A stretch of 64,000 nt of DNA. Source: Shimia sagamensis. GTDB lineage: Bacteria; Pseudomonadota; Alphaproteobacteria; Rhodobacterales; Rhodobacteraceae. Location: assembly GCF_900182745.1 (NCBI RefSeq), contig NZ_FXTY01000007.1, forward strand, positions 152,184 to 216,183, in the 5' to 3' direction. This document shows positions 52,837 through 61,034 of this stretch, piece by piece. The translations under genes were made by a program, and so were the position numbers. Every line of letters begins with the position of its first letter. The stretch's first letter is position 1. The notes beneath the pieces were generated by a model. The model was not told where the DNA came from and did no database searches. It was given only the letters and a program-made list of their open reading frames with translations.

Positions 52837-53268
52837 ATGCCTCTAATTCCTCGTTTACTTACAATCGCTTTGCTCGCTGCTCCGGCTCTGGTTCAAGCGC
52901 AAGCCGAGGACACGGCACCATCAGGACTTTCTCTTGAGCTCAACGCCGTACAAGACGTCGCAGGCGCCTGCCGGTTTACCTTCGTAGCCCAAAACAACAC
53001 GGGTGCAAACATCGACAACGCGGTGTTTGAAACGGTAATCTTTGACACCTCGGGGGCTGTGGTACGCTTGGCGCTGTTTGATTTTCGTGAGTTGCCAGAA
53101 GGGCGCCCACGGGTGCGCCAGTTTGATGTTCCCGGAATGACCTGTGAGACCATTGCGCAAACTCTTATCAATGGGACAAATACATGCGTCGTTGATGGCG
53201 CTAACAGTAATACTTGCAGCGACGGACTAACGCTCAGCAGTCGTATCACAATGAAGCTACTGGGATGA
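52837..53268 (+). CDS. Small exported protein heading the TonB operon
   Basis: This 143-residue protein has a signal peptide (LLTIALLAAPALVQAQA). The mature domain has a beta-sandwich look (CRFTFVAQNNTGANIDNAVFE, seen as FTFVAQNNTGANIDNAVFE) and four Cys for likely disulfides (CRF, CETI, CVVD, CSDG). Function is unknown. It overlaps exbB by 4 bases, so it is part of the TonB operon and may be a periplasmic partner. Confidence 0.8.
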   Translation: MPLIPRLLTIALLAAPALVQAQAEDTAPSGLSLELNAVQDVAGACRFTFVAQNNTGANIDNAVFETVIFDTSGAVVRLALFDFRELPEGRPRVRQFDVPGMTCETIAQTLINGTNTCVVDGANSNTCSDGLTLSSRITMKLLG

Positions 53269-53918
53269 AGATGATGGACGGTTTGCGCGATATTTTAACC
53301 CTTGGCGGGCCAGTGGTGGCAATTCTCTTGGTGATGTCAGTTCTGACGGTTGCCGTCACCATCTACAAGCTCTGGCAATTTGCAGCATCAGGTGTGGGTC
53401 GGCATAAAGTGCTTTCTGAAGCGCTCGCGGCTTGGGACACGGGCGATGAGGATACAGCACGCGCGCGCCTGAGTGACAGCCGAAGCTACCTAGCACCGTT
53501 TATCAAAATCGCGATTCAATCGCCAACCTCGCAGGCCCTTAGTGACCGTTTGGATGCGGAGGTCGGTTTGGCTTTGGCCCGTCTGGAACGTGGTTTTCGC
53601 ATGCTGGATTCCATCGCGCAATTGGCGCCGTTGCTTGGTCTTTTTGGAACTGTACTGGGCATGATCGAAGCTTTCCAAAGCTTACAATCTGCCGGAGCAA
53701 CGGTGGATCCATCTCTGCTCGCAGGTGGCATTTGGGTGGCCTTGGTCACAACGGCCGTTGGGCTTGCCGTCGCGATGCCGACGTCGATGATCCTGTCTTG
53801 GCTGGAGAGCCGCACAGCGCGCGAGCGGGTGTTTGCAGATAAGGCCCTGCGCATCGTCTTGATGCCACATGTCACAGCCGATCAGCCGGCTCGTTACGCG
53901 ACACAGGACCATGCGTAA
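53265..53918 (+). CDS. exbB: ExbB-like TonB motor subunit
   Basis: This 217-residue MotA/TolQ/ExbB-family protein has three helices. The motifs GLFGTVLGMIEAFQSL and LVTTAVGLAVAMPT in helices 2 and 3 are diagnostic. The start at 53265 overlaps the previous stop; longer in-frame starts lie inside the previous gene. It pairs with the two ExbDs downstream. The window also has TolQ at its other end, which is a distinct paralog. Confidence 0.93.
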   Translation: MKMMDGLRDILTLGGPVVAILLVMSVLTVAVTIYKLWQFAASGVGRHKVLSEALAAWDTGDEDTARARLSDSRSYLAPFIKIAIQSPTSQALSDRLDAEVGLALARLERGFRMLDSIAQLAPLLGLFGTVLGMIEAFQSLQSAGATVDPSLLAGGIWVALVTTAVGLAVAMPTSMILSWLESRTARERVFADKALRIVLMPHVTADQPARYATQDHA

Positions 53919-54276
53919 TCTGCCCCCTTTTGTCCGCCGCCCTTTGGCACTCACGCCACTGATCGACGTGATCTTTCTTTTGCTCTTGTTCTTTATGTTG
54001 ACCTCGACGTTTTCCACATTTGGCGAGATCGAACTCAGCAATGCACGCAAAGGCAACGATACGTCGGCGGTGGAGATCGAACGTTTCTTTGTACAGTTGG
54101 GCCCGGAGCGGCTGACCTTAAACGGACAAGCCAGCACGATGGAGGATATCACAGCGCAAATCGAAACCGGGCAGGTTTTGGTCAGCCTGGATGACGGCAC
54201 CACGGCGCAAAGACTTGTGGATTTCCTCCACCTTATGCGTGCCCGTGCCGGTTTGGACGTCTTGGTGTTGGAGTGA
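53911..54276 (+). CDS. exbD: ExbD-like subunit 1 (membrane Asp intact)
   Basis: This 121-residue protein has one membrane helix: LTPLIDVIFLLLLFFML carries the essential Asp at residue 19. A periplasmic domain follows. It overlaps exbB by 8 bases with AGGACC before the ATG. It is the proton-translocating half of what is probably an ExbD heterodimer with the next gene product. Confidence 0.92.
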   Translation: MRNLPPFVRRPLALTPLIDVIFLLLLFFMLTSTFSTFGEIELSNARKGNDTSAVEIERFFVQLGPERLTLNGQASTMEDITAQIETGQVLVSLDDGTTAQRLVDFLHLMRARAGLDVLVLE

Positions 54277-54280
54277 CCTG

Positions 54281-54658
54281 ATGATCCGACAGCCTCCTCC
54301 CCGAAAAAAGCGAGACTCGACCATACCGTTGATCAACGTTGTTTTTCTGATGTTGGTCTTTTTCCTGATCGCCGGCACGGTTGCGCCGCCGCTCGATCCA
54401 AATCTGAATCTGGTGCAAACCGGTGAGCTTGAAGGACGCGAGCCGCCTGATGCTTTGGTTCTGCATGCCGACGGCCGGCTGAGTTTTCGAGGCCAGCCCA
54501 TCACACCAGCGCGGCATATTACAACTAACGGCGCAGGCCCGAGCCGCATCGTGCCAGACCGGGCGGTCCCGGCGCAGCGCCTCATGGAGGTCACGAGCGC
54601 TTTGCGACGAGCGGGCGCAACCTCCGTGATTCTGGTCACCGAACGAGCGCTAAAGTGA
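54281..54658 (+). CDS. exbD: ExbD-like subunit 2 (membrane Asp replaced by Asn)
   Basis: This 125-residue ExbD paralog carries TIPLINVVFLMLVFFLIAG, with Asn at residue 19 (codon AAC at 54335-54337), the position of the essential Asp in ExbD, TolR and copy 1. The motor would have only one titratable Asp per ExbD dimer if the two copies pair. Start at 54281 has GGAG seven bases ahead. It overlaps tonB as GTGA. Confidence 0.88.
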   Translation: MIRQPPPRKKRDSTIPLINVVFLMLVFFLIAGTVAPPLDPNLNLVQTGELEGREPPDALVLHADGRLSFRGQPITPARHITTNGAGPSRIVPDRAVPAQRLMEVTSALRRAGATSVILVTERALK

Positions 54659-55779
54659 TCCGCCGCTCACTTCTCATTGCGACAGTGGCTGTGTTGCTCT
54701 CCCTTGGTGCACACCTGTTGGGATTGGGATTTGCCATTCGCATAGAGCGATCTCCACCGGCGTCAGAAAGCGCTGGTGAAACAATCGCCGTGGGCAATGC
54801 GTTTGAAGAAATTGCAGAAGCTCTTGAGGAACCAGAAGCGCCAGAACGCGCCCCTGAGCCTGAGCTGGAACAACCGATTGAACCGGTGCCGCCAGTCAGT
54901 GAAGCGGAAGTGCCCGATACAGAAGTGTTGGTGGCCTCTGAAAACCCGCAGGACACCTATGCGCCCGATACGGGCACCGCTCAAATTGTCGCGCCCGTCC
55001 CTTTGGCTGGCACCCAAGACGACTTCACCCCCAAACCGGACGTCACAGAACCAACCTCCCAGCCGAACGACACTGACCCGGTGCCACCGCAAACCGACAC
55101 TGCTGCGCCACTTGGTACAGAAACGGATACAGCTGACGCAATCGCTCCCGTTGCCGCACAGACACCCGCCACACCGGTTGTCCCTGAGGTAACAGAGCCC
55201 GTTGAAGACGAGATAGCTGCGCTGCCGGAAACTGTTATGCCGGTTGTGCCTGTCACACCACTTTCCCTCCCTGAAGTGGAAGACCTGGTTGAAGCCGTGC
55301 CAAGTGAGAGATCGGACGAAGAACGACCAGAGGACGGCTCTGAGAGCGAACCGCAAGCTTTGTTCCCAGGCTTGCGCAACGGGTTTGATGACCTGCGCAA
55401 TCCGACTCAAACCCTTGAATCTCCACTGGAAACCTTCCAACGAGAAGGATCTCTTGCGTCGGTTGGTGGTTTTGGCATCCCGTCCGGTTCCGCCGCCACC
55501 TCCCGCGGCCCAGGCAACTCTGACACCACAAACTATGCTGGCCGCGTGCTGGTGCACCTCAACCGAACGCGCTCCGTGCACGTGAAAGCTTCTGGATTTG
55601 CGCGTGTGTTTTTTGAGATTAACCCAGATGGTTCGCTAAACTGGGTTGAGGTAATTGACAGCTCAGGCAACGAAGCCGTCAACCGCGCAGCACGAACCCA
55701 AATTCAGAGTGCAGTTCCTTTTCCCGCGCCACCAAACGGCACGCGACGCCAATTGTCATTTTTGTACAGTTCCAGATAA
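54655..55779 (+). CDS. tonB: TonB energy-transducing protein
   Basis: This 374-residue protein starts at GTG (overlap with the exbD2 stop). One N-terminal helix (LLIATVAVLLSLGAHLLGLGF) is followed by a long acidic/Pro-rich linker of about 220 residues and a C-terminal TonB domain with GFARVFFEINPDGSLNWVEV and SSGNEAVNRAARTQI. Together with ExbBD it drives outer-membrane receptors; no receptor gene is beside it. Rich Pro/Glu linker makes other frames look open. Confidence 0.9.
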   Translation: MIRRSLLIATVAVLLSLGAHLLGLGFAIRIERSPPASESAGETIAVGNAFEEIAEALEEPEAPERAPEPELEQPIEPVPPVSEAEVPDTEVLVASENPQDTYAPDTGTAQIVAPVPLAGTQDDFTPKPDVTEPTSQPNDTDPVPPQTDTAAPLGTETDTADAIAPVAAQTPATPVVPEVTEPVEDEIAALPETVMPVVPVTPLSLPEVEDLVEAVPSERSDEERPEDGSESEPQALFPGLRNGFDDLRNPTQTLESPLETFQREGSLASVGGFGIPSGSAATSRGPGNSDTTNYAGRVLVHLNRTRSVHVKASGFARVFFEINPDGSLNWVEVIDSSGNEAVNRAARTQIQSAVPFPAPPNGTRRQLSFLYSSR

Positions 55780-55905
55780 CCGTTCCAGCCCTTCATTTTT
55801 GGCAATCTCGCACTGTGCCGTTGACGCGATACAATTGTTGCATAGGGAGATTCACTCAAACAAAACCACTTCGGCACGCAAAGCTCGAGCCTCTAAGGCT
55901 CAGAT

Positions 55906-56301
55906 CTAGTTCTTGGCTTGAGCGCTCTGGATTTTTGCCTTCGCCAACTGGGCGTAAATCGGACAGGCCGCATAGAGATTTGAAAAAGCCTCAAACACGG
56001 CTGCGCTGCTGCTATCTTTGACGTCAATCCACGTTTGTTTGGCTGCACGACAGGTTTCGAGATCGGTCTCAACCCGTGCAAGCTCAGGAATTTCTGGTTC
56101 GAAATGGGCTTTGCTCAAAATATCGCTGCAAGCTTGTGGCGTGTGCACCATGTCACCCAAAGCCGCAAAAAACGCGGAATCCGAAACATCATCCCGACCG
56201 GAGTTAAACAGTTGGTCCAAACAATCCGAACCTTTTGCTTGCGCTGATCCTGCAAGGAAAACGATCCCCAAAGGCAACGCCAATTTTTTTAGCATGCGCA
56301 T
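55906..56301 (-). CDS. Small exported protein with W-x-x-VKDS module
   Basis: This 131-residue protein has a signal peptide (LALPLGIVFLAGSAQA) and four Cys. Its C-terminal about 45 residues (TWIDVKDSSSAAVFEAF, then CPIYAQLAKAKIQSAQ) match the N-terminal module of the Sel1-repeat protein at 57999. AGGAGG lies 11 bases before the chosen ATG (56301); the frame is open upstream. Function unknown, periplasmic. Confidence 0.75.
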   Translation of the reverse strand: MRMLKKLALPLGIVFLAGSAQAKGSDCLDQLFNSGRDDVSDSAFFAALGDMVHTPQACSDILSKAHFEPEIPELARVETDLETCRAAKQTWIDVKDSSSAAVFEAFSNLYAACPIYAQLAKAKIQSAQAKN

Positions 56302-56447
56302 TTTTTGCTGAGCCTCCTGCCATTTTATCAGTGCCGTCCCGCTCCAGATTGGCGGCACACGTCTAACTGCCCCCAAACCTCTGCGAAGGGTTGAAGGAAA
56401 TCAACCGAAACAATAGTGTTTCGAAACAATATTCTAGGGCAGTCTCA

Positions 56448-57980
56448 ATGAATTTCTTGCGTCGCAGTTTTCTTTCCCTTGTTGGGGCAAGTGCTTTCCT
56501 TACCTTATTGACACCCGCAGTATCGGCGAATGATCAAACCTTTGAGGTGAGCGGTGACTTTACACCGACGTGCAGCCTTGGGTTTTCGGGCAAACCCGCC
56601 GCAGAGGGTATTTCATTCCGGTTTGATACAATGCTGCAACTAGGCCTGCTGCTTGGAGAGCCCGTCGTACGTTCATCATTGACATGGCAGCGCTCCGGGT
56701 TTGGGTCGACCTGTATCAAACCCTATGGCCAAGACGGTTTTGTGCGCCTGTCCGATCCAGGGCGCTATGATCCTGACAACCGGTCGCACCCCTTTGACGT
56801 GGATCTTGTCGCAGAGATCGTTGCCCCGTCCATTTCTTCGCACTCAATTTATCTGCCGTTCAATCCCGGCGCACTGTCATCCAAAGCGGGCGAGCCGGGT
56901 TACAACACTTCGGGTTCGCCAAACTGGGACACACTATTCTTCAAGATGCCCATAACGTCATACGACTTTTGGAAAACGGATACCTACGAGTACCTGACAT
57001 CTGAAGATGCCAAGACCGTGCTCTCCAACGGATTTGAGGTGGTGCAAGTCCACGTGGTTAACGCGGATTTTGACCTAACTGATTTGAAATCAAACTACGG
57101 CGCCCAAACTGACACCGCTGCAGCACTTGCCAAGGTTGCAAATCGTTTGGCGGATTGGGGGCAAGAGACTTTTGCCAATTACCCGCCAGGCGTTCACGAC
57201 CGCATAGTTGAAGGCCTCCGGCAAAAAACCCCGGACAACATTGCTGCGCTGCGCGGAACCATCGACGACATTCAAGCCTTGCATAAGCAATTGTTAAACC
57301 GATCGAACGATGCGGCGATCGCAGCTGAAATTGCAGAACAGACAAAGGGCCTTAATGCATTTTTGAAAGCAATCGATGCGCCGCTTGAAAATGAAGAGTT
57401 CTGGCAGCTTTTGACGCATTCCAGCACGATCAGTGCACAGGCGGAAAGGGAACAGATTGCGATTCGACGAGCGGAAATCACGTCTTCTGATGACAAGACC
57501 ACCGACGAGGCAGCTCTGGAATTGGGTGCAAGCACGCCGCAGGACACTCCCCCTTTCGATCTCAAGAACGTTGTTGGCAAACTGAAATATGCGTTGGGCG
57601 GCATTGCTGTTGACTACTACGAAATTGATTGTGGGAAAGCCAGCTTCCGGATGCCGGATGTGGACAGCGACGAAACCACCGGCGTCTTAACTCTCAATGT
57701 ACTGCAGCATGTGCCAATGTGTGGAAATGGCAGCGATATCAATCGAAATTCAATTTTCGAATTCTCGGTCCTTGATATCGCGTCCTATGAGCTCACCGAC
57801 GAGAAACTAGTGATCAATTTTGCAGGCCAAACCCTTTCGGAAAACTACTATACGTCGGCGTCATATCCAGACAGATTTCAAGAGAGCAGCTCTCAATTGG
57901 TGCTCTTGATCAACCCGGAGGAAGATTACAAATTGGGTGAGGCAGAGAAAGCCTTGAGGAGCATCATCTCTGGCAGGTGA
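56448..57980 (+). CDS. Large exported protein of unknown function
   Basis: This protein of about 510 residues has a signal peptide (LSLVGASAFLTLLTPAVSA). The middle third (about 225-370) is helical and coiled-coil-like (AALRGTIDDIQALHKQLL); the rest is beta-rich. Paired Cys (CSLG, CIKP, CGKAS, CGNG) suggest disulfides. No known domain is recognised. The start at 56448 is the Met of the signal peptide. It stands between two convergent genes encoding proteins that share a module, so the three may belong together. Confidence 0.8.
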   Translation: MNFLRRSFLSLVGASAFLTLLTPAVSANDQTFEVSGDFTPTCSLGFSGKPAAEGISFRFDTMLQLGLLLGEPVVRSSLTWQRSGFGSTCIKPYGQDGFVRLSDPGRYDPDNRSHPFDVDLVAEIVAPSISSHSIYLPFNPGALSSKAGEPGYNTSGSPNWDTLFFKMPITSYDFWKTDTYEYLTSEDAKTVLSNGFEVVQVHVVNADFDLTDLKSNYGAQTDTAAALAKVANRLADWGQETFANYPPGVHDRIVEGLRQKTPDNIAALRGTIDDIQALHKQLLNRSNDAAIAAEIAEQTKGLNAFLKAIDAPLENEEFWQLLTHSSTISAQAEREQIAIRRAEITSSDDKTTDEAALELGASTPQDTPPFDLKNVVGKLKYALGGIAVDYYEIDCGKASFRMPDVDSDETTGVLTLNVLQHVPMCGNGSDINRNSIFEFSVLDIASYELTDEKLVINFAGQTLSENYYTSASYPDRFQESSSQLVLLINPEEDYKLGEAEKALRSIISGR

Positions 57981-57998
57981 CCCTCCTGCGTCTGGCGT

Positions 57999-59192
57999 TC
58001 ATTCGCCCAGCATCTGCGCAAGCAGTTTGGCGGCGACGTCATCACCTTCTGCAGCAGCCTGCTGATACCAGTACATCGCCGCTTCTGGATCGCCGCTTTC
58101 ATGCAGCAAGCGCCCATATTTGCGCATCGCCATCACGTGCCCTTGTTCCGCAGCAAGGCCGAAGTAATGGGTGGCTTTCTCCAAGTTTGGATATGCGCCT
58201 TTGCCGTGGAAGTACATTGAGGCCAGATTGTGCTGAGCCCATTTGTCTCCGGTCGAAGCGGCGCGCTCGTAAAGCGATACCGCACGTTCGTAGTCAAGTG
58301 GATAGGACCCGCTGTCTCCGCCAAGGATGTAGGCCGCCCAAAACATTGCATCGGTGTGTTGACTAAACTCGATAGCCTGATCGTACCAGAACATCGCTTC
58401 GTCCAAGTCTTCGGACACCAAAGTTCCTTTGCGATACAGATTTCCAAGCTTGAATTGAGAATTGCCGTATCCCGCTTCAGCTGCAAGCTTTAGGTTTGAC
58501 AGAGCTCTGTCTGCGTCCTCATCACGCAGAGCAAAAAACAGATTATGTTGCGCCATCGGGAATTGGAGTGCTGCAGCTTTTTCCAACCAGGCACGGCTCT
58601 GGTCATCATCTTTCTCAATTCCACGTCCCTGCTCATATGCATTGGATAGTATGACCATTGCCAAAGCGCTGCCATCATTGGCCGCAATAAGCGCCTGCTG
58701 TACAGCGTCGTCGTAGAGTTCGGCCTTGGTCAGAACGCGGGCGTAGACGGCACGCACCTCTGGGTTGAGGTTTGCTTGCCGGCTATAGGCCCGCTCACAG
58801 GCCTCAAGCGCGGGCGCGACCATAATGTCGGTCCACTCAACACCCAGAAAGTCCTCATGCTGCAGCGGCGCGCTGGCCATAGTCAGGCAGGTCTCGTCAT
58901 CCATAGACAAGGCGTCCGAAGGCATCTCATCGAGATCCGTCAGCGCACGCTCGTCACCTGTCCGCAATTGATCCAGTTTTTCCTTCGCAAGGCTGGCATA
59001 GACCGCGCATTCCGGAAAAGTTGCAACAAAGCTGCTCAGAACATCAACAGAGCCACTATCCTTTACATCAGGCCAGATCGAACGCGCATCTTCGCACACA
59101 TCTTGCGCAAATACGGCGCTCGCCAAAACAGTGGACGAAAGAATGAGAGATAGTTGAAATTTCACGGTCACATTTCCATTTGCCAAGGACAT
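57999..59192 (-). CDS. Exported Sel1-repeat protein
   Basis: This protein of about 397 residues has a signal peptide and the module IWPDVKDSGSVDVLSSF ... CAVYASLAKEKLDQL at about 42-75. The C-terminal half is a run of Sel1-type TPR repeats (AAEAGYGNSQFKLGNLYRKG, WAQHNLASMYFHGKGAYPN and similar). Such proteins act as protein-protein scaffolds. The GTG nine codons further in (KFQLSLILSSTVLASAVFA) is a credible alternative start, as it gives a tidier signal peptide. Confidence 0.83.
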   Translation of the reverse strand: MSLANGNVTVKFQLSLILSSTVLASAVFAQDVCEDARSIWPDVKDSGSVDVLSSFVATFPECAVYASLAKEKLDQLRTGDERALTDLDEMPSDALSMDDETCLTMASAPLQHEDFLGVEWTDIMVAPALEACERAYSRQANLNPEVRAVYARVLTKAELYDDAVQQALIAANDGSALAMVILSNAYEQGRGIEKDDDQSRAWLEKAAALQFPMAQHNLFFALRDEDADRALSNLKLAAEAGYGNSQFKLGNLYRKGTLVSEDLDEAMFWYDQAIEFSQHTDAMFWAAYILGGDSGSYPLDYERAVSLYERAASTGDKWAQHNLASMYFHGKGAYPNLEKATHYFGLAAEQGHVMAMRKYGRLLHESGDPEAAMYWYQQAAAEGDDVAAKLLAQMLGE

Positions 59193-59529
59193 TGTTCTTA
59201 GGTTCGGAAACCGTAGGTCATCACATCTTTGTTTCCAAACGCAATTTTTGAATAATGAGCCCTGCCCGCCGGACGTAGTCGCTCCTCAAACCAGAAACCG
59301 AGGGCCGAGATGACCGACTAGAGACCCGAGCCTGATTTGTTGTTTTGCTCAACCAATGCTCCAACTGACAGGCGGACGTAAAAGAAGTCGCGTCGGAGAA
59401 GAGTCGATAAAAGGGACAATAAGGAGCGTAAGGCGGGGTTTGGTATCAAGACATTCCGCCGCAATCACGGTAACGCCAAGGCGGCGTTTTGCAAATGACG
59501 GTCCAAGTATAGGAGCAGGTTGAGGCGAA
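59193..59529 (-). other. Gap upstream of the Sel1-repeat gene
   Basis: About 337 bases with no convincing gene. It should hold the promoter of the Sel1 gene (minus strand). A small hairpin, AACGCC/GGCGTT at 59472-59488, lies just beyond the AraC stop but has a T-run only on the plus side. Confidence 0.5.
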
Positions 59530-60705
59530 TCATTTCGCCCGAATGTCTCGCGGTGTTTTTCCCGTTTCTCGTTTGAAGGCTTTGTAAAAAGATGATCGCG
59601 AATTGAAGCCCACATCGAGCGCGATCTTCAAAGTCGTCTCTTCAGTTGCCGTCAGCTGAGCCACCGCATCTTTTATCCGCCAAGAATTGACGTAGTCAAA
59701 GAAGCTACGCCCCAGCGACGTGTTCAATGTTTGCGACACATAGTGTGAAGTGACTGAAATGTGCTTTGACAGGTCCCACAGCGAGAGGTTTGGGTCACGA
59801 TAAAGTAGATCGTTTTGCATTGCGGCTTCGATTTTTGCAGCAATACGATTGACCCGGTCGCAGTCTAGCGCGGAGTGTTTGTACTTTGATGTTACAGGAT
59901 TGCTTGTCTCCGTCCCGTGATCTTGAATGGCGGCACGGAGACCAGGGCGTTGCCGCAATCCCCAAACTCCAATGATCCACAGCAAAACAAGAATGATGAA
60001 CTCGGACAGAACCTGAAGACTTGGAAGTTCCGTGGCCGAAGCATCCCAGCCAAAGCTATCCGATATAGTGTCAAGAAAGTCGATCAGTACATACACACCC
60101 GCACTGATCGTGATGACCCAAATCCATGTGACTTCGCGATTTTCGGTGCTAGCAAAAACGTCGCGTAACCGCTCCCGATAAGCTTTGAGCATGCGGATGG
60201 TTAGCGTGAAATAGATTGTGACGATGACCATAAAAATCATATCGGCGGTCAGTAGAAGCCGCTTTACCAGCCGAATACCTGACATCAATTCTGGAGGTGG
60301 AGGGATCGTTCCATTTAAAACCTCTGCGGGTATCGCGACCACCGGCACAATACAGAGTGATGCCACAAAAATTGGTGCCGCATGCCAGAATTTTCGTGCA
60401 ACAGCCACGACCGGTCCCTCGGCGGTCAAAGCGCGCACATAAAGCCAAAACAGAAGTGGGCTGGCGAGGTCCAGAGGGCTGGTCAAGACGTTTAGGTATA
60501 TTTGCCATGACACCTGTGCGTTGATCCCATAGATCGCGTCGGCAAGTAGATCAGGAAGATAACTCAGTCCTTGGAACAGAAAAAGGAGAGCCAGAGGCTC
60601 ATAAACGCCTTCGTCTCTGCGGCGTAGTAGCAGCAGGTTTGCACAGAAAAGACATAACCCCGTAATCGCGCTGTGAATTATCAAAATGAGAGCAAAAAAT
60701 GGCAT
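59530..60705 (-). CDS. AraC-family regulator with N-terminal membrane domain
   Basis: This 391-residue protein has residues about 1-250 holding six to seven hydrophobic segments, like other membrane-bound AraC proteins. The C-terminal about 100 residues are two helix-turn-helix motifs (LSLWDLSKHISVTSHYVSQ; then LKIALDVGFNSRSSFYKAFKRE, seen as IALDVGFNSRSSFYKAFK, and GKTPRDIR). It probably senses a membrane or external signal. Its target is unknown; the nearby Sel1 and S41 genes are candidates. Confidence 0.87.
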   Translation of the reverse strand: MPFFALILIIHSAITGLCLFCANLLLLRRRDEGVYEPLALLFLFQGLSYLPDLLADAIYGINAQVSWQIYLNVLTSPLDLASPLLFWLYVRALTAEGPVVAVARKFWHAAPIFVASLCIVPVVAIPAEVLNGTIPPPPELMSGIRLVKRLLLTADMIFMVIVTIYFTLTIRMLKAYRERLRDVFASTENREVTWIWVITISAGVYVLIDFLDTISDSFGWDASATELPSLQVLSEFIILVLLWIIGVWGLRQRPGLRAAIQDHGTETSNPVTSKYKHSALDCDRVNRIAAKIEAAMQNDLLYRDPNLSLWDLSKHISVTSHYVSQTLNTSLGRSFFDYVNSWRIKDAVAQLTATEETTLKIALDVGFNSRSSFYKAFKRETGKTPRDIRAK

Positions 60706-61034
60706 TTTGGTTCCGGTTGATATCTACGATGTACTCGTGTCATTTACAGGAGCACAGGGCGAGTGGTGTCCCGCCGTGGCATCTCGCTACGACTGATTTG
60801 CCTTTCCGATTAGTTCGGTTGTGCGGTTGTCGATATCAAACAAGGGGCCGCGTTTCACGTCGTTCAAACCCATAAATTCAACCTGTGCCACAAAGGGAAC
60901 GACGCGGCAGCCAACTTAGTCGATGGGACTCATTGCGGTGCATGCGCCCTGCGTGATTGTACCTTTGGTCAAATGGCTGTGATGAAGGTCGCACTGCCCG
61001 GTTACGTGCTTTCAATTTGGTTTGTCGTTCAAGA
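60706..61034. other. Gap between AraC-type gene and S41 peptidase
   Basis: About 330 bases with nothing that I recognise. Any open frame here is short and lacks a ribosome site. It holds the promoter of the AraC gene on the minus strand. Confidence 0.5.
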
